This document shows, piece after piece, positions 1 to 8,019 of a DNA stretch of 10,107 bases. Each line of letters begins with the position of its first letter. The stretch's first letter is position 1. The position numbers and the translations under genes are program-made. The notes under the pieces were generated by a model. It was not told the DNA's origin. It did not search any database and saw only the letters and a program-made list of their open reading frames with translations. Source of the stretch: Rhodospirillales bacterium (GTDB lineage: Bacteria; Pseudomonadota; Alphaproteobacteria; CACIAM-22H2); contig JACQAF010000137.1 in the NCBI GenBank assembly GCA_016195145.1, positions 1-10,107 on the forward strand, read 5' to 3'.

Positions 1-1214
1 AGCGCCCGGACCACCGGGAGCTCGTCGCCGGCGGTCAGCAGATTGGCGAGGTACTGGACCGGGATCCTGAGCGAACGGACATCCGGAATTTCGCCGGAGA
101 AACCGATGTGGCCGGCTTCGGCCGCCGCCTGGATCGGGGAGAGCGGCGGAATGTACCAGACCATCGGCAGGGTCCGGTACTCCGGATGCAGCGGCATCGC
201 CACTTTCCAGTCGATCGCCATCTTGTAGACCGGCGAGGCCTGCGCCGCCTTCAGCCACGCCTCCGGCAGCCCTTGCGCCCGCGCCTGTTCGATTACCACC
301 GGATCGAACGGATCGAGAAAGGTATCGAGCTGGGCAGGATAAAGATCAGTCTCTTTCTCAACGCTCGCCGCCGCCTCGATCTTGTCGGCATCGTAGAGCA
401 GCACGCCGAGATAGCGGATGCGCCCGACGCAGGTTTCCGAGCACACGGTCGGCTCGCCCGCCTCGATGCGCGGATAGCAGAAGATGCATTTCTCCGCCTT
501 GCCGGACTGCCAGTTGTAATAAATCTTCTTGTACGGGCAGGCGCTGACGCACATCCGCCAGCCTCGACACTTGTCCTGGTCGATAAGGACGATGCCGTCC
601 TCCTCGCGCTTGTAGATCGAGCCCGACGGGCAGGCGGCGACGCAGGCCGGGTTAAGGCAGTGCTCGCACAGCCGCGGCAGATAGAACATGAAGGTGTTCT
701 CGAACTGCCCGTAGATTTCCTTCTGCACGTCGTCGAAATTCTTGTCCTTGCTGCGCTTGGCGAATTCGCCGCCGAGGATTTCCTCCCAGTTGGGGCCCCA
801 CTCGATCTTCTCCATCCGCTCGCCGGTGATCAGCGAGACCGGGCGGGCGACGGGCGCCGCCTGCATTTCGCCGGCGGTCTGCAGATGCTCGTAATCGAAG
901 GTGAAGGGCTCGTAGTAATCGTCGATTTCCGGCAATTGCGGATTGGCGAAGATCTTGGCGAGGATGCGCCACTTATTGCCCATGCGCGGTTCGATCCGGC
1001 CGTTGCGCCGCCGCCGCCAGCCGCCCTGCCACTTGTCCTGGTTCTCCCATTCCTTGGGATAGCCGATGCCGGGCTTGGTCTCGACGTTGTTGAACCATGC
1101 GTATTCGACGCCTTCGCGCGAGGTCCACACGTTCTTGCAGGTGACCGAACAGGTATGGCAACCGATGCACTTGTCGAGATTGAGCACCTTGCCGATCTGG
1201 GCGCGGATTTTCAT
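1..1214 (-). CDS. narH: Respiratory nitrate reductase beta subunit NarH (5' part; gene runs off the left edge)
   Basis: This is the electron-transfer subunit of the membrane-bound nitrate reductase NarGHI. It passes electrons from the haem b subunit NarI to NarG at the cytoplasmic face of the inner membrane. The window encodes the first 404 residues of a protein usually about 510 long. The frame is open to base 1, starting with MKIRAQIGKVLNLDKCIGCH. All four Fe-S ligand sets are present: C16/C19/C22/C26; C183/C186/C191/C195; C216/C222/C226 with W219 in place of a cysteine, the hallmark of the NarH [3Fe-4S] cluster; and C243/C246/C258/C262. The sequence is close to E. coli NarH from memory throughout. 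The start codon overlaps the narG stop (ATGA), and a GGAGG lies 7 bases upstream inside narG, so the two are translationally coupled. NarJ and NarI would be expected beyond the left edge. Identification is very secure. Confidence 0.97.
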   Translation of the reverse strand, partial: MKIRAQIGKVLNLDKCIGCHTCSVTCKNVWTSREGVEYAWFNNVETKPGIGYPKEWENQDKWQGGWRRRRNGRIEPRMGNKWRILAKIFANPQLPEIDDYYEPFTFDYEHLQTAGEMQAAPVARPVSLITGERMEKIEWGPNWEEILGGEFAKRSKDKNFDDVQKEIYGQFENTFMFYLPRLCEHCLNPACVAACPSGSIYKREEDGIVLIDQDKCRGWRMCVSACPYKKIYYNWQSGKAEKCIFCYPRIEAGEPTVCSETCVGRIRYLGVLLYDADKIEAAASVEKETDLYPAQLDTFLDPFDPVVIEQARAQGLPEAWLKAAQASPVYKMAIDWKVAMPLHPEYRTLPMVWYIPPLSPIQAAAEAGHIGFSGEIPDVRSLRIPVQYLANLLTAGDELPVVRA

Positions 1215-4200
1215 TCTGCGGCCTCCGCCTTGGACGTATCGGGCTTGGGCGTCTGGGGATGGGGACCGTCGAGCCAGTCGACGGTCCTCATCTTGCGAAC
1301 GATGACGAACTCGTCGCGGTTGGTGCCGATCGTCCCGTGGTAATTGAAACCGTAGCTCTGCTGCGCGTAGCCGCCGATCATGTGCGTCGGCTTCGGGCAG
1401 GTCCGGGTGACCGAGTTGTGGATGCCGCCGCGGGCGTGGGTGATCTCGCTGCCCGGCACGTTCACGATCTTCTCCTGCGCGTGGTACATCATCACCATGC
1501 CCTTGGGCACGCGCTGGCTGACCACGGCGCGGGCGACCAGCGCGCCGTTGACGTTGAACGCCTCGATCCAGTCGTTGTCCTCAATCTCTGCAGCCTTGGC
1601 GTCGATCTCGCTCATCCACACGATCGGCCCGCCGCGCGACAGGGTGAGCATCAGCAGATTGTCGGTATAGGTGCTGTGGATGCCCCATTTCTGGTGCGGG
1701 GTGATGAAGTTCAGCACCACTTCGGGGTTGCCGTTCGGCCGCTTGTTGAGCAGCGGCTTGATCGTCTTGGTGTCGATCGGCGGCCGGTAGACGCAGAGCC
1801 CCTCGCCGAAGGCGATCATCCACGGATGATCCTGGTAGAGCTGCTGCCGGCCGGTGAGCGTGCGCCAGGGAATCAGCTCGTGCACGTTGGTGTAGCCGGC
1901 GTTGTAGCTGACATGCTCGGATTCGAGGCCGCTCCAGGTCGGCGAGCTGATGATCTTGCGCGGCTGCGCCTGCAGGTCGCGGAAGCGCAGCTTGTCGTCC
2001 TGGCGCGGCCGGGCAAGATGGGTGTGCTCGCGCCCGGTCTGCTGGCCGAGCGCCTCCCACGCCTTCACCGCCACCTCGCCATTGGTCTCCGGCGCCAGCA
2101 TCAGGATCACTTCGGCGGCGTCGACGTCGCTTTCGATCCGCGGCAGGCCCTTGGCGATTCCCGCTTCGCCGACCACGCCGTTGAGAGCGGCGAGCGCCGC
2201 CACCTCGGGCTCGGTCTTCCAGGCGATGCCCTTGCCGCCGTTGCCGATCTTGCCCATCAGCGGCCCCAGCGCGGTGAATTTCTTGTAAGTGTTCGGGTAA
2301 TCGCGCTCGACTACCGTCATCGCCGGCATCGTCTTGCCGGGCGTCGGCTCGCATTCGCCGCGCTTCCAGTCCTTGGGCGCGAAGGGCTGGGCGATCTCGC
2401 CGGGGCTGTCGTGCATGATCGGCGTCAGCACAAGGTCCTTCTCGACCCCGAGATGGCCGGGCGCGAGGTCGGAAAACTTGCGCGCGATGCCCTTGAAGAT
2501 GTCCCAGTCGCTGCGCGCCTCCCACGACGGATTGACCGCCGCCGAAAGCGGATGAATGAACGGATGCATGTCGGAGGTGTTGAGATCGTGCTTTTCGTAC
2601 CAGGTAGCGGTCGGCAGCACGATGTCGGAATACATGCAGGTGGTCGACATGCGGAAATCGAGCGTCACCAGAAGATCGAGCTTTCCTTCCGGCGCACGGT
2701 CGTGCCAGGCGACCTCGGTCGGCCGCGCTGCACCCTCGGCGCCGAGGTCCTTGCCCTGCACGCCGTGCTGCGTGCCGAGAAGGTATTTGAGGAAATATTC
2801 GTGCCCCTTGCCGCTCGACCCCAAGAGGTTCGAGCGCCAGACGAACAGGTTGCGTGGGAAATTGCGCGGATTGTCGGGGTCTTCGCAGGACAGCCGCAAC
2901 GCCCCGGTCTTCAGCCGCTCGACCGCATAGGCGGCCGGGTCTTTGCCCGCCGCGACGGCGGCGCGCACGACGGCGAGCGGGTTTTCTTCCAGCTGCGGCG
3001 CCGAGGGCAGCCAGCCCATGCGCTCGGCCCGCACGTTGAAGTCGATCAGGCTGCCCGGCATCGTCTTCGGATCGGCGAGCGGCGAGAGGATTTCGCCGAT
3101 GCCGAGTTTCTCGTACCGCCACTGGCCGGTATGGGCGTAGAAAAACGAGGTGCTGTTCATCTGGCGCGGCGGGCGATGCCAGTCGAGCGCGAAGGCGAGC
3201 GCCGTCCAGCCGGTCTGCGGCCGCAGCTTCTCCTGGCCCACGTAATGCGACCAGCCGCCGCCCGACTGGCCGATGCAGCCGCACATCGCCAGCATGTTGA
3301 TGATGCCGCGATAGATCATGTCGCCGTGGTACCAGTGGTTGATCGCCGCGCCGAGGATGATCATCGACTTGCCCTTGGTCTTGTCGGCGTTGTCGGCGAA
3401 CTGGCGGGCGACCGCGATCACCTGCTCGCGCTTGACGCCGGTGATCCGCTCCTGCCACGCCGGCGTGTAGGGAACGTCGTCGTCGAACGAAGCGGCGACG
3501 TTGCCGCCGCCAAGGCCCCGGTCGATGCCGTAATTGGCGATCATCAGGTCGAACACCGTCGTCACCAACGCTTCGCCGTCCTTGAGCTGCAGGCGCCGCG
3601 CCGGAACGTGGCGGACAAGAATGTCCTCGTGCGCGTTGCCGCTGAAATGCTCGTGGGGCTGGCCACCGAAATAAGGGAAGCACACCGGAACCGCCGATTG
3701 CCGGTCGGCGAGCAGGGTCAGGCGCGGCTTGATCTCGCGCCCCGAGGCATCCTTCGGTTCGAGATTCCATTTTCCCTTCTCGCCCCAGCGGAAGCCGACC
3801 GAGCCCAATGGCACCGCCGGCCGGTCGCTTAGCCCGTCGATCGCCACCGGCTTCCAGTCGGGATTGTTCGACTGGCCGAGATTGTCGGCGAAATCGGAGG
3901 CGCGCACGAAACGATCTGCGACGTATTCATTTCCTCGCGGCGTTAGGCGCACGAGGAACGGCATGTCGGTGTATTGCCGGCAATAAGCGTCGAAATAGGC
4001 GCTTTTGCCGGCGAGATGGAATTCCTTGAGGATGACGTGGCCCATCGCCATGGCCAGCGCCGCGTCGGTCCCCTGCTTGGCCGGCAGCCATAGGTCGGCG
4101 AATTTCGCCGCCTCGCTGTAATCGGGCGTAACGACGACCGATTTCGCGCCCTTGTAACGCACCTCGGTATAGAAATGCGCGTCCGGCGTGCGCGTCTGCG

Positions 4201-4969
4201 GCACGTTGGAGCCCCACAGGATGAGGAAGGTGGAATTGTACCAGTCGGCGCTTTCGGGCACGTCGGTCTGCTCGCCCCAAGTCTGCGGCGAGCTCGGCGG
4301 CAGGTCGCAATACCAGTCGTAAAAGCTCATGCACACGCCGCCGATCAGCGACAGATAGCGCGAGCCGGCGGCGTAGGAGACCATCGACATCGCCGGGATC
4401 GGCGAGAAGCCGATCACCCGGTCGGGCCCGTGGGCCTTCACCGTGTAGACATTGGCGGCGGCGATGATCTCGTTCGCCTCGTCCCATGAGACGCGCACGA
4501 AGCCACCCAACCCGCGGATCGACTTGTAGGCACGCGCCTTCTCCGGATTTTCGACGATCGATTTCCACGCCTCGACCGGGCCGAGCGTGGCGCGCGCCTC
4601 GCGCCACAGCTTGACCAGCCGGCGGCGGACGAGCGGATATTTGATCCGGTTGCCGCTATAGAGATACCAGGAATAGCTGGCGCCGCGCGAGCATCCGCGC
4701 GGCTCGTGGTTCGGCAGGTCGGGTCGCGTGCGCGGGTAATCGGTCTGCTGGGTCTCCCAGGTGACGATGCCGCCCTTGACGTAGATTTTCCAGCTGCACG
4801 AGCCCGTGCAATTGGTGCCGTGGGTCGAGCGCACTACCCGGTCGTGCGACCAGCGGGCGCGATAGCCGTCCTCCCACGAACGGTCCTCGTTGGTCACCAC
4901 GCCATGGTCGCCGGCGAAGCTGTCGACGTTCTTGCGGAAGAACATCAGGCGGTCGAGAAAATGGCTCAT
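1211..4969 (-). CDS. narG: Respiratory nitrate reductase alpha (catalytic) subunit NarG
   Basis: NarG reduces nitrate to nitrite in the cytoplasm at a Mo-bis(molybdopterin guanine dinucleotide) site, as part of the quinol-oxidising NarGHI complex. The ORF encodes 1252 residues, the full family length (E. coli about 1247). The N-terminal [4Fe-4S] cluster FS0 has its characteristic ligands H50, C54, C58 and C93. The Mo ligand is D222 in the WYCDLPP segment, followed by the conserved QTWGEQTDVPESADWYN block and the GSNVPQTRTPDAH block. The C-terminal cofactor-binding region includes TPHQKWGIHSTY and GGIHNSVTR. There is no functional twin-arginine signal, consistent with the cytoplasm-facing enzyme rather than periplasmic Nap. 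AAGGAG lies 9 bases before the ATG. Only 25 bases separate it from narK upstream, and it overlaps narH downstream by ATGA, so narKGH form one transcription unit. No frameshift or missing key residue was seen. Confidence 0.98.
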   Translation of the reverse strand: MSHFLDRLMFFRKNVDSFAGDHGVVTNEDRSWEDGYRARWSHDRVVRSTHGTNCTGSCSWKIYVKGGIVTWETQQTDYPRTRPDLPNHEPRGCSRGASYSWYLYSGNRIKYPLVRRRLVKLWREARATLGPVEAWKSIVENPEKARAYKSIRGLGGFVRVSWDEANEIIAAANVYTVKAHGPDRVIGFSPIPAMSMVSYAAGSRYLSLIGGVCMSFYDWYCDLPPSSPQTWGEQTDVPESADWYNSTFLILWGSNVPQTRTPDAHFYTEVRYKGAKSVVVTPDYSEAAKFADLWLPAKQGTDAALAMAMGHVILKEFHLAGKSAYFDAYCRQYTDMPFLVRLTPRGNEYVADRFVRASDFADNLGQSNNPDWKPVAIDGLSDRPAVPLGSVGFRWGEKGKWNLEPKDASGREIKPRLTLLADRQSAVPVCFPYFGGQPHEHFSGNAHEDILVRHVPARRLQLKDGEALVTTVFDLMIANYGIDRGLGGGNVAASFDDDVPYTPAWQERITGVKREQVIAVARQFADNADKTKGKSMIILGAAINHWYHGDMIYRGIINMLAMCGCIGQSGGGWSHYVGQEKLRPQTGWTALAFALDWHRPPRQMNSTSFFYAHTGQWRYEKLGIGEILSPLADPKTMPGSLIDFNVRAERMGWLPSAPQLEENPLAVVRAAVAAGKDPAAYAVERLKTGALRLSCEDPDNPRNFPRNLFVWRSNLLGSSGKGHEYFLKYLLGTQHGVQGKDLGAEGAARPTEVAWHDRAPEGKLDLLVTLDFRMSTTCMYSDIVLPTATWYEKHDLNTSDMHPFIHPLSAAVNPSWEARSDWDIFKGIARKFSDLAPGHLGVEKDLVLTPIMHDSPGEIAQPFAPKDWKRGECEPTPGKTMPAMTVVERDYPNTYKKFTALGPLMGKIGNGGKGIAWKTEPEVAALAALNGVVGEAGIAKGLPRIESDVDAAEVILMLAPETNGEVAVKAWEALGQQTGREHTHLARPRQDDKLRFRDLQAQPRKIISSPTWSGLESEHVSYNAGYTNVHELIPWRTLTGRQQLYQDHPWMIAFGEGLCVYRPPIDTKTIKPLLNKRPNGNPEVVLNFITPHQKWGIHSTYTDNLLMLTLSRGGPIVWMSEIDAKAAEIEDNDWIEAFNVNGALVARAVVSQRVPKGMVMMYHAQEKIVNVPGSEITHARGGIHNSVTRTCPKPTHMIGGYAQQSYGFNYHGTIGTNRDEFVIVRKMRTVDWLDGPHPQTPKPDTSKAEAAE

Positions 4970-4978
4970 CGTATCGGT

Positions 4979-4984
4979 CTCCTT
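4979..4984 (-). promoter_or_regulatory. Ribosome binding site of narG
   Basis: AAGGAG on the minus strand, nine bases before the narG ATG. It lies inside the 25-base narK-narG gap, supporting translation of narG from the narK transcript. I see no hairpin or promoter in the gap. Confidence 0.8.
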
Positions 4985-4994
4985 GTGCCGCCGC

Positions 4995-7670
4995 TTAGCA
5001 GCTGATCTCGGCGTTCCGGCGCGTGTACCACCACCAGGTGGCGAAAATGCAGGTCGCGTAGAACGCGATGAAGAGATAGAGCGCGGTGTCGGGGCCGCCG
5101 GTCATGGCGATCGATGTGCCGTAGCTTTTTGGGATGAAGAACGCGCCATAGGCGGCAACGGCCGAGCTGAAGCCGAGCACCGCCGCCGCCTCGCGTGTCG
5201 CGTCCTTCGACGCCTCGGCCAGCGCCGCCTCGCCCTTCCCGGCCGCGGCGCGCTGGCGCAGCGTGAGGAAGATCACGGGGATCATCTGAAACGTCGAGGC
5301 GTTGCCCACGCCCGTGCCCGCGAACAGAATCAGGAACATGGCGAAGAAGCCCCAGAACGCGCCCGGCTGGGTCTTGATGCCGAGAAAGTAAAGGACGCCG
5401 GCCACGGCGAAGGTCATGACGACGAAGGTCCATAGCGTCACCCGCCCGCCGCCCAGCCGGTCCGACAGCCAACCGCCGGCGACGCGGGTGAGCGCCCCGA
5501 CCAGCGGCCCGAGAAAGGCGTAGGCGAGGGCGTTGACCTCGGGGAACTGGGTCTTGGCGAGCAGCGGGAAGCCGGCCGAATAACCGATGAACGAGCCGAA
5601 GGTGCCGATATAGAGCCAGCACATAATCCAGTTATGCTTGCGCTTGAAGATCACCGCCTGATCGGCGAACGAGGCCTTGGCCGAGGCAATGTCGTTCATC
5701 CCGAACCACGCGGCGACGGTCGCCGCCGCGATGAACGGCACCCAGATGAAGCCCGCATTCTGCAGCCACAGCGCCCTGGTCTCTACCCCCTTCGCCCATG
5801 TCTGGGGTTCGCCGCCGAATGCGCCGAACACGCCGATGGTGATGACCAGCGGCACGACGAACTGCACGACGCTGACGCCGAGGTTGCCGAGGCCGGCATT
5901 GAGGCCGAGCGCCATGCCTTTCTGGTTCTTGGGGAAGAAGAAGCTGATATTGGCCATGCTCGACGCGAAATTGCCCCCGCCAAAGCCGCATAGCAGCGCC
6001 AGGATCAGCATAATCGTGTAATCGGTCTGCGGGTTCTGCACCGCCATGCCGATGCCCAGCGCCGGGATGAGCAGCGACGCCGTGCTGAACGTCGTCCATG
6101 TCCGCCCGCCGAAAATCGGCACCATGAACGAATAGAAGATGCGCAAGGTCGCCCCCGACAGGCCGGGCAGCGCCGCCAGCCAGAACAGCTGGTCGGTCGA
6201 GTATTTGAAACCGATATTGGGCAGGTTGACGACGACCACGCTCCACACCATCCACACCGCGAACGCCAGCAGCAGCGCCGGGATGGAAATCCACAAGTTG
6301 CGGGCGGCGATGTTGTGTCCCTTTTCTTCCCAGAATTTCTTGTTCTCGGGCTCCCACTCGGTCAGCAGGTGCGGGTGTTCGAGCTCGGGCAGGAAATGCG
6401 GCTCGGCCAGCGCCGGGATCGTGCGGCGCTCCATCCGCCGGATGGCGAAATGCATCCACGCGAGATTGGTGCCGGCGATGAGGAAGAGCAGCATGAAGCA
6501 GCTCGTCCACACGCCGGTCAGGTCGTTCATCATGCCGAAGGCGATCGGCAGCACGAAGCCGCCGAAGCCGCCGATCATGCCGACGACGCCGCCGACCGAG
6601 CCGACATGGCCGGGATAGTAGACCGGGATGTGCTTGTAGACCGCCGCCTTGCCGAGCGACATGAAGAAGCCGAGCACGAAGGCGATCAGGGTGAACGGCA
6701 GCACGCCCATGGCGATGGTGAACTGGATCGGCCCCTTGATGCCGTAAACGGTGTAATCGGTCGTCGGGTAGGACAGCAGGAAGAGCGCGACCACCGAGGC
6801 GCCGAACGTCCAGTACATCACCCGCCGTGCGCCGTATTTGTCGGACATCCAGCCGCCGAGCGCACGGAAAATGCTCGCCGGGATCGAATAGGCCGCGCCC
6901 AGCATGCCGGCGGTTTCGATGTCGAGGTTATAGGCGCCGACGAAATAGCGCGGCAGCCACAGGGCGAGTGCCACGAACCCGCCGAAAACGAAGAAGTAGT
7001 AAAGGGAGAAGCGCCAGACCTGGAGATTCTTGAGCGGCGCCAGCTGCGAGGCGATCGGCTCGGGCTTGATGCCCTTGCGGCGGCGTTCGGCGAGGGCGGG
7101 ATCGTCCTTGGTAAAGACCCAGAAGACGACCGCCATAACGACGAGGCCGATCGCCCAGATCTGCGCCACCGCGACCCAGCCATAGGCGACCATGACGAAC
7201 GGCGCGACGAATTTGGTCACCGCCGCGCCGACATTACCCATGCCGAAAATGCCGAGCGCGGTGCCCTGCTCCTTGACCGGATACCAGCGCGACACATAGG
7301 CGATGCCGACGGCGAACGAGCCGCCGGCGACGCCGACGCCGAGCGCCGCGAGAAGGAACATCTCGTACGTCGTCGCCCAGGAGAGAAGCCATGTCGCCGC
7401 CGCGGCCGCCAGCATTACCGCCATGTAGACGATGCGGCCGCCATACTGGTCGGTCCAGATGCCGAGAATCAGGCGCACCAGCGACCCGGTCAGGATCGGC
7501 GTGCCGACCAGCAATCCGAATTCGGTGTCGTTGAGGCCGAGGTCCCTTTTGATCTGGACGCCGATGATCGAGAAGATCGTCCACACCGCGAAGCAAACGG
7601 TGAAGGCGACGGTGCTCAGCGTCAGCGCGCGCGTCTGGTCGCCGGTTCCCGGTCTTATAACGTCGTCCAT
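4995..7670 (-). CDS. narK: Fused NarK1-NarK2 nitrate/nitrite transporter (two MFS domains)
   Basis: This inner-membrane transporter imports nitrate for NarGHI and exports nitrite. From the preferred start it is 891 residues, twice the usual NarK length of about 400-460, and holds two complete major facilitator domains. Domain 1 (about 1-410) resembles the NarK1 type: R66 in TM2, the GGSFAVGIAYVSRWYP stretch near 117-131, and the glycine-rich nitrate signature GSVGGVVGMIGGFGG at 357-371. Domain 2 (about 455-885) is of the NarK2/E. coli NarK type: R510, GGGNFASSMANISFFFPKNQ at 564-583, R729 in TRVAGGWLSDRLGG, and LGFSSAVAAYGAFFIP at 832-847. A hydrophilic linker (about 411-455) joins them. NarK1 proteins are thought to be nitrate/proton symporters and NarK2 proteins nitrate/nitrite antiporters; such a fusion is known in Paracoccus. 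The ATG at 7670 has GAGGGG six bases upstream. The longer frame from a TTG at 7739 would begin inside the predicted -10 element, so it was not used. Confidence 0.93.
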   Translation of the reverse strand: MDDVIRPGTGDQTRALTLSTVAFTVCFAVWTIFSIIGVQIKRDLGLNDTEFGLLVGTPILTGSLVRLILGIWTDQYGGRIVYMAVMLAAAAATWLLSWATTYEMFLLAALGVGVAGGSFAVGIAYVSRWYPVKEQGTALGIFGMGNVGAAVTKFVAPFVMVAYGWVAVAQIWAIGLVVMAVVFWVFTKDDPALAERRRKGIKPEPIASQLAPLKNLQVWRFSLYYFFVFGGFVALALWLPRYFVGAYNLDIETAGMLGAAYSIPASIFRALGGWMSDKYGARRVMYWTFGASVVALFLLSYPTTDYTVYGIKGPIQFTIAMGVLPFTLIAFVLGFFMSLGKAAVYKHIPVYYPGHVGSVGGVVGMIGGFGGFVLPIAFGMMNDLTGVWTSCFMLLFLIAGTNLAWMHFAIRRMERRTIPALAEPHFLPELEHPHLLTEWEPENKKFWEEKGHNIAARNLWISIPALLLAFAVWMVWSVVVVNLPNIGFKYSTDQLFWLAALPGLSGATLRIFYSFMVPIFGGRTWTTFSTASLLIPALGIGMAVQNPQTDYTIMLILALLCGFGGGNFASSMANISFFFPKNQKGMALGLNAGLGNLGVSVVQFVVPLVITIGVFGAFGGEPQTWAKGVETRALWLQNAGFIWVPFIAAATVAAWFGMNDIASAKASFADQAVIFKRKHNWIMCWLYIGTFGSFIGYSAGFPLLAKTQFPEVNALAYAFLGPLVGALTRVAGGWLSDRLGGGRVTLWTFVVMTFAVAGVLYFLGIKTQPGAFWGFFAMFLILFAGTGVGNASTFQMIPVIFLTLRQRAAAGKGEAALAEASKDATREAAAVLGFSSAVAAYGAFFIPKSYGTSIAMTGGPDTALYLFIAFYATCIFATWWWYTRRNAEISC

Positions 7671-7676
7671 CGCTGT

Positions 7677-7682
7677 CCCCTC
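7677..7682 (-). promoter_or_regulatory. Ribosome binding site that decides the narK start
   Basis: GAGGGG on the minus strand, six bases before the ATG at 7670. It supports this start (protein begins MDDVIRPGTG) over the in-frame TTG at 7739, which would add 23 residues and lies upstream of the predicted transcription start near 7722. Confidence 0.65.
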
Positions 7683-7728
7683 GTGCCGCGGCTCCGGCGA
7701 AACGCCCATGCCGCATGCGTCGAGGGTG

Positions 7729-7734
7729 ATTATT
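7729..7734 (-). promoter_or_regulatory. Predicted -10 element of the narK promoter
   Basis: The minus strand reads AATAAT, five of six matches to TATAAT. It implies transcription starting near 7722, with a leader of about 52 bases before narK. The centre of the FNR-type box at 7757-7770 would then be about 41.5 bases upstream of the start, the standard class II position. No good -35 hexamer is present, as expected for an activator-dependent promoter. The start site is inferred, not measured. Confidence 0.6.
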
Positions 7735-7756
7735 GCCAATGCGAAACGCCCGGACT

Positions 7757-7770
7757 TTGATCCAGGTCAA
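7757..7770 (-). promoter_or_regulatory. FNR/Anr/Dnr-type binding site upstream of narK
   Basis: Read on the minus strand this is TTGAC-CTGG-ATCAA, matching the FNR-family consensus TTGAT-N4-ATCAA at 9 of 10 half-site positions. It is centred near -41.5 relative to the start implied by the AATAAT element. FNR/CRP-family regulators (Anr and FixK for low oxygen, Dnr/NnrR for nitric oxide) bind such sites and activate nar operons in many proteobacteria. Which regulator acts here cannot be told from the site. The location, spacing and downstream gene make it a convincing call. Confidence 0.75.
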
Positions 7771-7813
7771 ACCCGCCGATTATAAAATCGCCGTCATCCG
7801 CCGGCCGATATGA

Positions 7814-7996
7814 TCAGCGGCGAGACGGCGATCCGGTGGGGTGCGATCTTGCACTCCCCCGATCCTCGGCCCTGCCCGGCGGCGATAACCGGTCAGCGGT
7901 CCGCTCCAGCGTCGAATTCAGATAATGGATTATCTTCCGCCGATATTCGGGGTCGTTGATTACCCGGTCGAGATCGATTCCGTCGTGTGCGTTCAT
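7814..7996 (-). CDS. Small protein of unknown function (60 aa)
   Basis: I do not recognise this protein with confidence. It begins MNAHDGIDLDRVINDPEYRR and continues KIIHYLNSTLERTADRL. These first 37 or so residues are charged, probably helical, and look like genuine protein. The remainder (SPPGRAEDRGSARSHPTGSPSRR) is rich in Pro, Ser and Arg and may be disordered. There is no signal peptide or membrane segment. The ATG at 7996 was chosen because the protein-like part begins there; an AAGGAG lies upstream but 16 bases away, longer than ideal. The frame can be extended to a GTG at 8119, but the added residues look non-coding. It sits on the same strand between the TauE/SafE-like permease (135-base gap) and narK (143-base gap), and could share a transcript with either. 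It could be a small regulatory or accessory protein for the nar operon, or a spurious ORF. Confidence 0.5.
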   Translation of the reverse strand: MNAHDGIDLDRVINDPEYRRKIIHYLNSTLERTADRLSPPGRAEDRGSARSHPTGSPSRR

Positions 7997-8019
7997 AATC
8001 TTTCGGCCCTTTCTCCTTG

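Noticed and set aside
108..1343. Plus-strand 411-aa open frame antisense to narH and the 3' end of narG
   Set aside because: narH is confirmed by all its Fe-S ligands in the reverse frame. The antisense protein has no family features.
1581..3770. Minus-strand 729-aa open frame inside narG in another frame
   Set aside because: Same strand as narG but frame-shifted. The translation is an Arg/Ala/Gln/Pro-rich shadow with no recognisable domains, and narG itself is intact.
1259..3832. Plus-strand 857-aa open frame antisense to narG
   Set aside because: It lies wholly inside narG, whose identity is certain. The antisense translation is rich in Arg, Ala, Asp, His and Val with no family resemblance, as expected from GC-rich third positions read in reverse.
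7671..7739. Upstream TTG start for narK adding 23 residues
   Set aside because: The TTG lies just upstream of the -10 element and before the predicted transcription start. The added residues (including DACGMGVSPEPRHEGTA) do not look like a NarK N-terminus, and the ATG at 7670 has a good ribosome binding site.
6315..7760. Plus-strand 481-aa open frame antisense to the first half of narK
   Set aside because: The translation is Arg/Asp/Glu/His-rich shadow sequence. The NarK1 domain on the other strand explains the DNA.
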